Origin: Rhizobium sp. J15
GTDB lineage: Bacteria; Pseudomonadota; Alphaproteobacteria; Rhizobiales; Rhizobiaceae
Assembly: GCF_002531825.1 (NCBI RefSeq)
Contig: NZ_NWSX01000030.1
Span: forward strand, 1 to 64,000
Direction: 5' to 3'
DNA: 64,000 bases
Under the pieces are notes generated by a model that was given only the letters and a program-made list of their open reading frames with translations, was not told where the DNA came from and did no database searches. The position numbers and the translations under genes are program-made. This document shows positions 51,982-60,676 of the stretch, piece by piece. Each line of letters starts with the position of its first letter. The stretch's first letter is position 1.

Positions 51982-53247
51982 CTAAACCTCATCCTTTAAG
52001 GTTTCTTTTTGCGTGATCAAACGTGCGGAGTGATGGCCGGAAACAAAGATCCATAGCCAGCTTAGTCCCACTGCCAATCTGCTCCTCGTACCTATCAGGA
52101 AGTAGATATGGGCAAGCCCCCAAATCCACCATGCAATTCCGCCCTTGAGCCGGATCTTCCCAAAGTCGATAACAGCCGAATTCGGCCCGATGGTAGCCAG
52201 GTTTCCCAGATGCCTATATCTGAACGCACTTGGAGTGGGTGTACCCAGACGTCGTGCTTCAATTACCGAAGCGACATATTTGCCTTGCTGTTTGGCGGCG
52301 GGAGCCACTCCGGGGACGGGTGTTCCATCAGCGGCCTTCACGGAGGCAGTATCTCCAATAATAAAAATCTCGGGCTTACCGCCAACAGTCAGATCTGGCT
52401 GCACGACCGCCCTACCCGCCCTGTCCTTTTCAGCACCGACCCAGGCGGCGGCGTTCGACGCTTGCACCCCCGCAGCCCAGATGACGGTCCGGCTTGAAAC
52501 GAACTCATCTCCGATCGCGATGCCGTTCTCGTTGCATGCCGTCACGGGAATGCCTGTTCTCACTTCGACGCCCATCTTGATTAGCGACTGCTCGGCATAT
52601 CTCGAAAGTGCTTCCGGGAACACGGGTAGGACACGTGGACCTGCCTCGATGAGAAGGATGCGCGCCGATCTGGTGTCGATGCTACGGAACTCCTCAACAA
52701 GGGTTCGTTGGGCCAGTTGCGCTATAATCCCAGCCATCTCCACGCCTGTCGGGCCTGCTCCGATTATGCTGAACGTGAGCATTGCCTTCCGCCGTTCGGG
52801 ATCAGCCTCCAATTCGGCCTTCTCAAACGCGAGAAGAAGCCGCCGCCGGATGGTCGTCGCGTCTTCGAGTGCCTTTAGCCCGGGCGCAAACGGCTCCCAC
52901 TCGTCCCGGCCAAAATAGGCGTGCCTTGCACCTGTCGCGAGAACGAGCGTGTCATAGGGAATAGCATTCCCATCCTTGAGCGATACTACGCGTGCCTCGG
53001 TATCAACGCCAACAACCTCGCCCAGCAGCGTCGATACATCCTTTCGTCCTCTGAACAATGCTCTGATGGGCCAGGCTATCTCCGAGGTTGCCAATACAGT
53101 CGTGGCAACTTGGTAGAGGAGCGGTTGAAAGAGGTGATGGTTGCGCCTGTCGACGATCGTTATGGAAGTGTCGGGACACTTGAGGTCCTTCGCTAACTGG
53201 AGTCCGGCAAAGCCACCGCCGACTACGACAACTCGATGCGTATCCAT
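51982..53247 (-). CDS. Type II NADH dehydrogenase-like FAD oxidoreductase
   Basis: A 421-residue flavoprotein starting at ATG 53247 behind GGGGAG. It has an FAD-binding dinucleotide fold (VVVVGGGFAGLQLAKDLK, residues 6-23), the NDH-2 motif DRRNHHLFQPLLYQVAT, a second NAD-binding fold (FSIIGAGPTGVEMAGIIAQL) and the FAD-contacting IFIIGDTASVKAADGTPVPG. The C terminus (WWIWGLAHIYFLIGTRSRLA) is amphipathic and would attach it to the inner membrane. NDH-2 passes electrons from NADH to quinone without pumping protons. Here it closes a catabolic operon, so it probably reoxidises NADH made by the dehydrogenases. Confidence 0.9.
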   Translation of the reverse strand: MDTHRVVVVGGGFAGLQLAKDLKCPDTSITIVDRRNHHLFQPLLYQVATTVLATSEIAWPIRALFRGRKDVSTLLGEVVGVDTEARVVSLKDGNAIPYDTLVLATGARHAYFGRDEWEPFAPGLKALEDATTIRRRLLLAFEKAELEADPERRKAMLTFSIIGAGPTGVEMAGIIAQLAQRTLVEEFRSIDTRSARILLIEAGPRVLPVFPEALSRYAEQSLIKMGVEVRTGIPVTACNENGIAIGDEFVSSRTVIWAAGVQASNAAAWVGAEKDRAGRAVVQPDLTVGGKPEIFIIGDTASVKAADGTPVPGVAPAAKQQGKYVASVIEARRLGTPTPSAFRYRHLGNLATIGPNSAVIDFGKIRLKGGIAWWIWGLAHIYFLIGTRSRLAVGLSWLWIFVSGHHSARLITQKETLKDEV

Positions 53248-53309
53248 TTCGTCTCCCCAAACCTGCGCGCTCGGGGCGCGCGCCTCGTAGAAATGGCCAT
53301 TGCGCCCGA

Positions 53310-53621
53310 TCAGTCGCTGATACGGGTATTTACATTAATCGACGGTGGACTCACCAACAGTGGAAGAAGAGGCTCCAGCACCCGCTTGACATTAGGATGT
53401 TCGCCATGGCCAACGACAGCCGCCTCATTCTGCCAGCCGTCTAAGATGATGAAAGTGTTCGGATCGTCCGACCGCTGGTAGAGGTCGTAGTAGAGACAAC
53501 CAGACTCTTCGCGGGCGGGTCCAATGAATTCCTGAAGGAGTTCTTTTACGCGATTTCGATTTTGGGACGTGGTTTTGAATTCAACGACAAGGTGCTGTTC
53601 CTCTGACTTCTTCGATGTCAT
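53310..53621 (-). CDS. ABM-domain (antibiotic biosynthesis monooxygenase-like) protein
   Basis: A 103-residue protein with AGGAGCC before ATG 53621. LVVEFKTTSQNRNRVKELLQ then EFIGPAREESGCLYYDLYQR, DDPNTFIILDGWQNEAAVVG and a HGEHPNVKRVLEPLLPLL ending fit the ABM ferredoxin-like dimer family, which includes small cofactor-free monooxygenases and YgiN-type quinol monooxygenases. It lies between an alcohol dehydrogenase and the NADH dehydrogenase in one operon and may oxidise a pathway intermediate or a quinol. Confidence 0.88.
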   Translation of the reverse strand: MTSKKSEEQHLVVEFKTTSQNRNRVKELLQEFIGPAREESGCLYYDLYQRSDDPNTFIILDGWQNEAAVVGHGEHPNVKRVLEPLLPLLVSPPSINVNTRISD

Positions 53622-53633
53622 TTGCGCTGGCTC

Positions 53634-54737
53634 CTAATTGAAAACGACGACCGGCTTGATCACTCGCCCGGCTTCGGCGTCCGCGATCGCTTCGTTGATC
53701 TTCTCGAAGGGATACTTGGTGATCAATTTTTGGAAGGGGAAAAGCCCAGCCTGATTAAGATCCATCATCTGCGGAATGAACAGCTGTGGAATCTGATCAC
53801 CAAGGATCGCACCCTGGATCTTGCGATTGAACACCATTAGATCGAGGGGGATGGGAATGTCGTTCCCGAGCGCGTCGAGGCCGAGCAAGACAACGTGCCC
53901 GCCGGCACGGGTGCACTTGATCGAGTTCAGAATAACCGGAATGATGCCAACTGCGTCGATCGCGAAGTCGGCACCGCCGCCCGTCAGCGCATGGATCTGG
54001 TTGACTACGTCGGGATCTTTGCCGTTGATCGCATGTGTGGCACCAAGCCCCATGGCCATGTCTAGCCTCTGCTGATTCAGATCTATGATGATAATCTTGC
54101 TGCACCGACGAACTTTGGCGGCCATCACGGCGGCCATGCCGACAGCACCTGCGCCGAAAACGGCTATCGTCGACCCTATTTCCGGCTTCATCGCGTTTAT
54201 CACTGTTCCTGCACCCGTTGCCATGCCGCACCCGAGTGGCGCAGCGTCGGTAAGGTCGAGGTCTGTTTTCGGCAAAAGCGCTGCATTGTTTTCAGTCGCA
54301 AGGATATGCGTCGCAAAGGACGACTGGCCCACGAAATTGCTGCCAATGCCAACTTCATCGCAGAGCAATGCCTTCTTACCATTCGGACGAAGCCCCGTAA
54401 GATTGTACTGGGTATAATTTTGGCAGTTCATTGGGTGAGAACGGCGGCAGTCGGCGCAGAATCCGCATGAGCTCTGGCTCAGTGCGACGTGATCACCCAC
54501 TTTGAGGCTCTGAACTTCTGGTCCGACCGCCTCGACGACGCCGACGCCTTCGTGCCCCGGGATCACCGGTGCCGGCGGGCCAAAAATACCGTCGCGAAGC
54601 AGCAAGTCCGTGTGGCAGATCCCGCTCGCAACCGTGCGAACCAGGATCTCGTTGCCTTCGGGGTCAGCCAGTTCGAGTTCACGGAACTCCAGCGGGCTCT
54701 TTGGCTTCACGGCGACAGCCGCAGTGATTTTCACCAT
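53634..54737 (-). CDS. Zinc-dependent aryl/allyl alcohol dehydrogenase
   Basis: A 367-residue medium-chain dehydrogenase from ATG 54737 with AGGAG upstream. Catalytic zinc ligands are visible in GICHTDLLLRDG (Cys) and GHEGVGVVEAVG (His, Glu). The structural zinc loop is CGFCADCRRSHPMNC. The NAD fold reads STIAVFGAGAVGMAAVMAAK. The overall pattern is that of benzyl-alcohol and geraniol dehydrogenases. It is similar to the second dehydrogenase encoded at 60677-61783. It is the first enzyme gene after the ABC transporter, so its substrate is probably the imported compound or its first product. Confidence 0.9.
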   Translation of the reverse strand: MVKITAAVAVKPKSPLEFRELELADPEGNEILVRTVASGICHTDLLLRDGIFGPPAPVIPGHEGVGVVEAVGPEVQSLKVGDHVALSQSSCGFCADCRRSHPMNCQNYTQYNLTGLRPNGKKALLCDEVGIGSNFVGQSSFATHILATENNAALLPKTDLDLTDAAPLGCGMATGAGTVINAMKPEIGSTIAVFGAGAVGMAAVMAAKVRRCSKIIIIDLNQQRLDMAMGLGATHAINGKDPDVVNQIHALTGGGADFAIDAVGIIPVILNSIKCTRAGGHVVLLGLDALGNDIPIPLDLMVFNRKIQGAILGDQIPQLFIPQMMDLNQAGLFPFQKLITKYPFEKINEAIADAEAGRVIKPVVVFN

Positions 54738-54795
54738 TATATTCTCCTGCGTTCTCCCGCAATTGCTACGGGAATGACTTGATCGGCCCGACGGA

Positions 54796-55782
54796 CTAGA
54801 CGCGACCCGCGCGCGCACCGTAGATGATTGCGGCAAATGCAATGATCACGCCCTGGACGATAAGCTTGCCCGGCTCCTGGATGCCGAAGACGGTCAGCAT
54901 CGCGAACAGGAAGCTGAAGGCAACGACGGCAACGAACGGCCCGGCGACGCCGCCCCGGTCGACGCCGAACGTCACACCGCCGAGGATCGTGGCGGCGAGA
55001 GCATTCATGAAGGTGTCGAAGCCTGGCTTGATGGTGCCGACCGCCAACGCGGATACCTGGACCAGGGCCGCGATGCCTGTCAGGGCGCCCGCGAGCGTGT
55101 GCGAGACAAAAATCGTACGTGCCAACGGAATTCCTGTAGTTTCCGCCGCCCTCGGATTGTCGCCGACGGCCCTGAAGTAACGCCCGACGATGAGAAAGCG
55201 AAATGCGATAGAAATCAGGGCGGCGATGACGATCCACAGGACCACGGAATAGGAAAGGCCGTGGATATTGCCGCTCGTAAGTATTCGAAGCCAGCTTGGC
55301 GTTGAACCGGGCGCGCGGCCGGCGCTCATGTATTGGACGATCCCAATCAGAATGGCCGAAACACTTAGTGTGGAGATAACGGCAGAAGCGCGCACGTATG
55401 CTACGAGTATTCCGTTTACACCCCCCACAGCTAGCCCAATCACAACAGGCATGAGGACGGTCATTAGCGGTGGATAGTTGTTGAGCTGGCCCGAGCTGGC
55501 CAGATAAATCGCGAACGCGAAAATACCGCTGACAGAGAGATCGATGGATCGCACCCGCATGACAAGCGACTGGGCGAGCACCGCGATCCCGAGCGGCGCT
55601 GACTGCTTGAGGATTACAAACCAGTAGTTGGGATTTATGAGCGTGGCGCTCACTGCTGGAGCAACCGCAACCAGGATTGCGAGCACATAGTATGCGGGCG
55701 GTAGCCCGAGTATCCACGAAATGGCGCTCTTACCCCTCAATGAGCGAGATGGTGCTTCAGTTTTCGAGTCTGATGTGGTCAT
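54796..55782 (-). CDS. ABC transporter permease, ribose (RbsC) type
   Basis: A 328-residue permease with about ten membrane segments; the start is placed at ATG 55782 (MTTSDSKTEAPSRSLRGKSA), although ATG 55794 and TTG 55803 are in frame. The conserved RbsC cytoplasmic region is RYFRAVGDNPRAAETTGIPL, followed by GGVTFGVDRGGVAGPFVAV-like AATILGGVTFGVDRGGVAGP. It pairs with the upstream permease to form the channel for the carbohydrate-type importer. Confidence 0.9.
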   Translation of the reverse strand: MTTSDSKTEAPSRSLRGKSAISWILGLPPAYYVLAILVAVAPAVSATLINPNYWFVILKQSAPLGIAVLAQSLVMRVRSIDLSVSGIFAFAIYLASSGQLNNYPPLMTVLMPVVIGLAVGGVNGILVAYVRASAVISTLSVSAILIGIVQYMSAGRAPGSTPSWLRILTSGNIHGLSYSVVLWIVIAALISIAFRFLIVGRYFRAVGDNPRAAETTGIPLARTIFVSHTLAGALTGIAALVQVSALAVGTIKPGFDTFMNALAATILGGVTFGVDRGGVAGPFVAVVAFSFLFAMLTVFGIQEPGKLIVQGVIIAFAAIIYGARAGRV

Positions 55783-55799
55783 CGAGAAGTCCATTTCTT

Positions 55800-56741
55800 T
55801 CAAAGTCCGATTGTTTTGCGTCGCTGCGAAACGACGAGTACGAGAAGCAACACACCCTTGACGACCGACTGAAGAAATGCAGAGACGTTGGCCAGATTCA
55901 TCACATTATTCACTGTCCCGAGGATCGCCGCGCCAACGACGGTTCCCACAATGCTTCCGATGCCCCCGGCGAGGTGGACCCCACCCAATGCTGCAGCCGT
56001 TACAGACTCAATCCCGAATGAAGCGCCGCCCTTAGGATCACCCGATGCAAGGCGACCTGCAAGAAACATCCCCGCAGCGCATGCGAATAGAGCGGAAAGA
56101 ACATACGCTTTGATGATGGTGCGCTCGACGGGAACACCGTTCATCCGTGCGTTGAAGTCATTGCCGCCGGAAGCGAAGAGGTAGAGGCCGAAGGGACGAC
56201 GATAGAGAATCCAGGATGCGAAGAGCGATGCCGTGATCAACCAAAACAATGAGTTAGGTACGGGGCCGATGGATCCGGCTACCGAGCCGGAAAGCCACTC
56301 CGGCACGCGCCCGCCTGGGATTGGCAAAATGATCAACGCGATACCTTGGCCGATGCCCATTGTTGTCAGCGTCATGATGATTGGATGTACATTGAGGCGC
56401 GCGACACCGTAACCGTTCGCTACTCCGAACCCCATCGCCACCGCGATGCAGATAAGCACGCGGGTTATCTCAGGAAGATCAAGCGTCATGATCGTCGTCG
56501 TTAGACTGATGACGGACCCAACCGACACGTCGAGGCCGCCAGTGAGAATGACGAACGTCTGACCGAGAGCCGAGATGACGAGCACCGTCGATTGCGCCAG
56601 GAGATTAGACAAATTCTCCGGATCCATGAAGTCCGGCAATAATATTACCGAGGCGACAACCATCACCAGGAGCGTTCCAATGGAAAGCCCGATCGCTCCC
56701 GCGCGATAAGGGAGCTTCAGGCGACTGGCAAATGAATTCAT
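55800..56741 (-). CDS. ABC transporter permease, ribose (RbsC) type
   Basis: A 313-residue permease with GAGGAGG before ATG 56741. Features are VISALGQTFVILTGGLDVSV followed by GSVISLTTTIM (the 'GGIDLSVG' motif), GNDFNARMNGVPVERTIIKA (cytoplasmic motif) and TAAALGGVHLAGGIGSIVGT. These are all usual for the RbsC/XylH family. The two permeases differ, so the channel is a heterodimer. Confidence 0.92.
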   Translation of the reverse strand: MNSFASRLKLPYRAGAIGLSIGTLLVMVVASVILLPDFMDPENLSNLLAQSTVLVISALGQTFVILTGGLDVSVGSVISLTTTIMTLDLPEITRVLICIAVAMGFGVANGYGVARLNVHPIIMTLTTMGIGQGIALIILPIPGGRVPEWLSGSVAGSIGPVPNSLFWLITASLFASWILYRRPFGLYLFASGGNDFNARMNGVPVERTIIKAYVLSALFACAAGMFLAGRLASGDPKGGASFGIESVTAAALGGVHLAGGIGSIVGTVVGAAILGTVNNVMNLANVSAFLQSVVKGVLLLVLVVSQRRKTIGL

Positions 56742-56753
56742 AAGTTATCCTCC

Positions 56754-58283
56754 TCAATGCACCGCAGCACGGGGATCCGGTGACGCACTCGCCCCCAGCG
56801 CAGTCTCGAGGATTCTTTCCTCGGTCGCCCCCTCTGCGGACATCTGTCCGACGATCTTCCTGTCATGAACGACCAAAATGCTGTCGCAGAGCCCTATAAG
56901 CTCAGCGTGCTCGCGCGACGAAACCACGACCGCACCGCCACGATCACTGAAGTCCCGCAGCAATCTGTAAATCTCTGCCTTTGCACCGACGTCGACGCCG
57001 CGCGTGGGCTCCTCAATAACGAGGATGTCCACTCCGGAGAGCAACCAGCGGCCCAGCAGCACCTTCTGCTGATTCCCGCCCGAGAGTTTACCTACGGGCG
57101 CATTGGGATCGGCGGCCGCAACTCGTAACGACTTGATCACCTCGCGGACCCTCGACGCCGATCGCCACGCAACGCTTGCCATATTCCGATTGAGCTGTTT
57201 TCCCAGCGCGATGTTGTCGTAGATAGGCAGGCGCAGGAACAGCCCTTCCTGCTTCCTGTCCTCAGGGATAAAACCGATTCCTGATGCGACCGCGCGAGCG
57301 AACCCTGACCCTACATTCACCACGTGCATGCTGTTGTCGGGGCCGGCACGCCACACGGCGATGGCCTTTGGCGATTCAACGCCCACAATGGCACGCATTA
57401 TCTCTCGCTGGCCCTGTCCTTCGAGCCCTGCCAGCCCGATGATTTCACCTTTTCTGACAACGAAAGTGACTGTCGAGCTGCTGTCGTCGAGGCGCAAGTC
57501 CGAAACCTCCAGCATTGCCGCTCCGGTGGCCTGCGAGCGCGGCGGAAAGAAGTTCTGAAGTTCGCGACCAACCATTGTCGCTACCAGCGTTTGCAAGTTG
57601 AAGTCCTGCGCTCTTGCAGTCCTTACCCAAGCGCCATCTTTCATGACGGTGATGGTGTCGCATAGTTCGAAGACTTCATTCATGCGATGAGAGATGTAGA
57701 CGACAGCCTTATGTTGAGCCTTAAGGTCGCGGATAACCTTGAAAAGATGCGCGACATCGGTCGAGTTCAACGCCGCCGTTGGCTCGTCGAAGATGAATAC
57801 GTCCGCGTTCGACGTAAGTCCCTTCGCGATCTCTACTGCCTGCTGCTGCGCGACAGTCAGTGTCTCGACGATCGCGGTTGCGTCGAGCTGTGGAAATACG
57901 TCAGCCAGCAAAGCGCGAGCGCGTTTCACTACCTCGACGCTATCGATCGAACCGTCAATGCGACGAGGTTCGTGGCCCAGGAACATGTTCTCAGCAACGG
58001 TGAGATTGGGGATCAGGGTAAACTCCTGAAACACCGTCGACACTCCCGCCAACCGTGCCTCCTTAGGGGAACGGAAATTGACTTCCTCCCCGCGGAGCCG
58101 AACACTTCCTGCGCCCGGCTGATATACCCCCGCCAGAATACGCATCAGGGTGGACTTCCCCGCGCCGTTTTCCCCCATCAGAGCGTGCACGGAGCCACGT
58201 TCCAGGGAAAAGCGAACGTCCGAAAGGACTTTCGTGAAACCAAACGATTTGTTGATGCCGACCATCTCGACAAGCGTGCTCAT
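56754..58283 (-). CDS. ABC transporter ATPase, double-domain (RbsA type)
   Basis: A 509-residue protein starting at ATG 58283 (MSTLVEMVGINKSFGFTKVL); ATG 58295 is also possible. The first nucleotide-binding domain has Walker A GENGAGKSTLMR, a Q-loop in VSTVFQEFTLIPN and Walker B VFIFDEPTAAL. The second domain lacks a standard Walker A and has GKLSGGNQQKVLLGRWLLSG with VLVIEEPTRGVDVGAK. This asymmetry is normal for RbsA, XylG and MglA proteins. It energises import by the two RbsC-type permeases. Confidence 0.94.
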   Translation of the reverse strand: MSTLVEMVGINKSFGFTKVLSDVRFSLERGSVHALMGENGAGKSTLMRILAGVYQPGAGSVRLRGEEVNFRSPKEARLAGVSTVFQEFTLIPNLTVAENMFLGHEPRRIDGSIDSVEVVKRARALLADVFPQLDATAIVETLTVAQQQAVEIAKGLTSNADVFIFDEPTAALNSTDVAHLFKVIRDLKAQHKAVVYISHRMNEVFELCDTITVMKDGAWVRTARAQDFNLQTLVATMVGRELQNFFPPRSQATGAAMLEVSDLRLDDSSSTVTFVVRKGEIIGLAGLEGQGQREIMRAIVGVESPKAIAVWRAGPDNSMHVVNVGSGFARAVASGIGFIPEDRKQEGLFLRLPIYDNIALGKQLNRNMASVAWRSASRVREVIKSLRVAAADPNAPVGKLSGGNQQKVLLGRWLLSGVDILVIEEPTRGVDVGAKAEIYRLLRDFSDRGGAVVVSSREHAELIGLCDSILVVHDRKIVGQMSAEGATEERILETALGASASPDPRAAVH

Positions 58284-58338
58284 GGGAATTTCCATCTTCG
58301 ACAGGGATACGGGCACGAGTGATCGTGCCCGTAGTTCA

Positions 58339-59427
58339 TCAAGCCTTGAAATAATCAAGGAGCTTTTCGTTCGGCATTTCGGTCGGCGCCCAGTACGCAT
58401 CAGTGAGATCTGCGCGATAGAACTGGGAGAGCGTCTCGTCGGTGATCGGCTTGGGGCGGTTCGTCCAGTTACGCTGAATCGGCTTCCCATCCAGCAAGGC
58501 GAAGGCGGCCCGTAGCGCGGCAGTAGACAGAGCGGGTGGGCAAATCGGACCGATCGAGGAAAGTTTTTCGTCATTCCAACGACGCATCCAGCCGTTAAGT
58601 GCTTCGCCCGTGATTGGCGGGATCGTTGAGGCGCCAGCCTCCTGCAAGGCATCCAAAACGCCAAGAGACATGTTGGCTCCATCGGTCCAGATGCCCGCGA
58701 CATCTGGGTCGGAGAGATACAAGCTTTCGGCGATCTTCTTTGAGTCCTCATAAGACCAGCTTCCGTGCTGGGTCGACGTGATCTGAAGTCCAGACTTGCT
58801 GAAGACTTCCATGGCGCCTGCATAACGATCTGCATCGATGGGATGCCCGGCGACGCCACGCAGAACCCATACCTTGCCCTTGTTGCCAAGCTTGTCGACG
58901 AGGAACTGAGCCATCACGCGCCCGAAATAGAAGTCGTCGCCCTGGACCTGAACCGTAAACTCCTCGGTGTCGACGCGTCCGAGATAGACTACGGTTGGAA
59001 TGCCAGCAGCCTTTGCCTTCTTGATGCCCTCGACGGCGGAACCGGTGGTTAGCGGTGCGATGATGATCGCATCGACCTTCTGGGCGATCAGATCCTCGAT
59101 ATCGGCAACTTGTTTGGAGGCATTGAGATCAGCGCTCCGGAACTGGTAATCAGCGATCCGATCCTTGTTCTTTTTTATTTCATATTCGGCTTCAAACGCC
59201 GTCTGGTAGGTATGCGTTGAACCAGCGAGGCCGTAGTGGCTGTGTCCGATCTTCCACGGGCCTGACTTCTTGAACTTACCCGCGTCGACAATTGGGTTGG
59301 CGCCTTCGGAGGGCCAAGTGTCAGGTAGGAGACTGATCGCGTCGTCGGCGCGAAGAATCCCCGGCATTCCGAACGTGCCGGCTACAGCAATTGCCCCGCT
59401 CGCTTGTAGAAATGTACGTCTCTTCAT
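58339..59427 (-). CDS. Periplasmic binding protein, ribose type, Tat-exported
   Basis: A 362-residue binding protein starting at ATG 59427 with CCGGAGGAGG upstream. The N terminus MKRRTFLQASGAIAVAGTFG has a twin-arginine motif (RRTFLQ), so folded export by Tat is likely, unusual for sugar-binding proteins. The mature protein has the Peripla_BP_4 pattern: ADLNASKQVADIEDLIAQKV, DAIIIAPLTTGSAVEGIKKA, GRVMAQFLVDKLGNKGKVWV and VAGIWTDGANMSLGVLDALQ. The ligand is unknown and could be a non-sugar. It heads the transporter operon. Confidence 0.9.
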   Translation of the reverse strand: MKRRTFLQASGAIAVAGTFGMPGILRADDAISLLPDTWPSEGANPIVDAGKFKKSGPWKIGHSHYGLAGSTHTYQTAFEAEYEIKKNKDRIADYQFRSADLNASKQVADIEDLIAQKVDAIIIAPLTTGSAVEGIKKAKAAGIPTVVYLGRVDTEEFTVQVQGDDFYFGRVMAQFLVDKLGNKGKVWVLRGVAGHPIDADRYAGAMEVFSKSGLQITSTQHGSWSYEDSKKIAESLYLSDPDVAGIWTDGANMSLGVLDALQEAGASTIPPITGEALNGWMRRWNDEKLSSIGPICPPALSTAALRAAFALLDGKPIQRNWTNRPKPITDETLSQFYRADLTDAYWAPTEMPNEKLLDYFKA

Positions 59428-59539
59428 GAAAATTCCTCCTCCGGCCGCTCTGGGCGGCATTGTCTGTTAAGGCGAGAGCCTTGCCTTCCCAAGCCGTGCC
59501 GGACTCTCCTCAATACGGCGGAGTGCATTGGTATGAGCT

Positions 59540-59557
59540 ATCAGACAATCTGTCAAT
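59540..59557 (-). promoter_or_regulatory. Operator-like site 1 (GntR/FadR-type)
   Basis: The minus strand reads ATTGACAGATTGTCTGAT, upstream of the binding-protein gene. It matches sites at 59620-59637 and 60609-60626 in at least 14 of 18 positions. Confidence 0.6.
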
Positions 59558-59619
59558 AAATATAAACTTCGACGTTTGTTTTTTCGACATCGTTTTGTTT
59601 TCACTTGCACATAGTCGCA

Positions 59620-59637
59620 CTTGACGGATTGTCCGAT
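59620..59637 (+). promoter_or_regulatory. Operator-like site 2 (GntR/FadR-type)
   Basis: CTTGACGGATTGTCCGAT lies 46 bases before the phosphatase start. It shares the TTGACNGATTGTCYGAY pattern with sites 1 and 3. Confidence 0.6.
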
Positions 59638-59682
59638 AGTGCGACAATATTCGTGTTCGCTAAATCGATGGGAGGGTTATGA

Positions 59683-60312
59683 ATGTCCACTCTGGTGATT
59701 GTCCGGCATGGCCAAAGCGAAGGGAACGCGCGCGGGGAGTTCACGGGTACGAGCGACGTGCCGCTCACACAGGAGGGCTGGTCTGAGAGCAGGCGAGCCG
59801 GCTCACTGCTCGCGAACCTCGGCATCTCGTTCGATATTGCGTTTAGCTCTGCCCTCTTGCGCACAGTCGACACTTGCAGAGCGATTTTGAACGAAACCAA
59901 CGGCGATCTGCTGGAGCCAATCAGGAGAACCGAGTTGAACGAACGCGACTACGGACAGCTCACCGGCATCAACAAGAACGTGGCACGTGAGCGGTGGGGC
60001 CAGGATGTTGTCCAGGTTTGGCGCCGCTCGTACAGCACTCCACCACCTGGGGGAGAAAGCATACGGGACATAAGCGCGAGGGTTCTGCCCTTTTTGATAA
60101 GCGAAGCGTTCCCCCCCTTGTTGAGAGGGAAATCGGTTCTTGTGGTGGCCCACGGGAATACGATCAGGTCACTAAAGCAGGGCATCGAACGCCTCACGAT
60201 CCAGGATACGCTCGCTATTGAGTCACCGACCGCCGCGCCAACTGTATACCGGATTGCGTCGGACCTCTCGATCATCGAGAAGACTAACGTCCTGGTTGGT
60301 ACTGTCTGTTAA
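59683..60312 (+). CDS. Histidine phosphatase family protein (phosphoglycerate mutase-like)
   Basis: A 209-residue enzyme with GGGAGGG before ATG 59683. The phosphoacceptor His is in LVIVRHGQSEGNARGEFTGT (RHGxSxxN). Next come DVPLTQEGWSESRRAG, FSSALLRTVDTCRAIL, an ELNERDYGQLTG block with the second catalytic residue, and VLVVAHGNTIRSLKQGIERL with the second His. The order is that of phosphoglycerate mutases, but many such proteins are sugar-phosphate phosphatases. It is divergent from the transporter operon and shares its operator motif, so it probably dephosphorylates a pathway intermediate. Confidence 0.9.
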   Translation: MSTLVIVRHGQSEGNARGEFTGTSDVPLTQEGWSESRRAGSLLANLGISFDIAFSSALLRTVDTCRAILNETNGDLLEPIRRTELNERDYGQLTGINKNVARERWGQDVVQVWRRSYSTPPPGGESIRDISARVLPFLISEAFPPLLRGKSVLVVAHGNTIRSLKQGIERLTIQDTLAIESPTAAPTVYRIASDLSIIEKTNVLVGTVC

Positions 60313-60676
60313 GCCTGGCTGGCAGTAGCATCGTTTGTAGTCGGTTGAACTTGGCAATACCGGTGTCTCGAAGCTGTCGATAGCCTTCAGAACCGGCTCG
60401 ACGTCGGCAAGCGACGCCATCCGGCTCGCCTCACACGTTGCTACTAAATTTTCGTCTGCCGATCTTTCAGCCCAAAGCGGGACAAGACGCATGCTCCCTT
60501 TCGAACATGCATCGGAACCCTTTGATCACTTCAAATCAGCGTTCACTCGTGACTTTGCAAAAATGCAGCCCTGCTCCGGTTGAACTGATCTAATTTAATA
60601 GAGTAATTATTGACTGATTGTCTGACGATGAGTACGTTCGCGCGAATTGCGTTGTGAGCCTTGGAGGAACAGTTAC
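60313..60676. other. Intergenic region before second dehydrogenase
   Basis: It carries operator-like site 3. A minus-strand frame at 60492-60300 (MRLVPLWAERSADENLVATC) starts behind AAAGGGAGC but runs into the phosphatase gene without any family match, and is probably a relic. Confidence 0.4.
60609..60626 (+). promoter_or_regulatory. Operator-like site 3 (GntR/FadR-type)
   Basis: ATTGACTGATTGTCTGAC lies 51 bases before the dehydrogenase ATG. Its TTGTCTGACGA core fits the TNGTCNGACNA rule reported for FadR-subfamily GntR regulators. Confidence 0.6.

Noticed and set aside
60223..60492. Minus-strand frame starting MRLVPLWAERSADENLV behind AAAGGGAGC
   Set aside because: It runs into the 3' end of the phosphatase gene on the other strand and resembles no family; at best a truncated relic.
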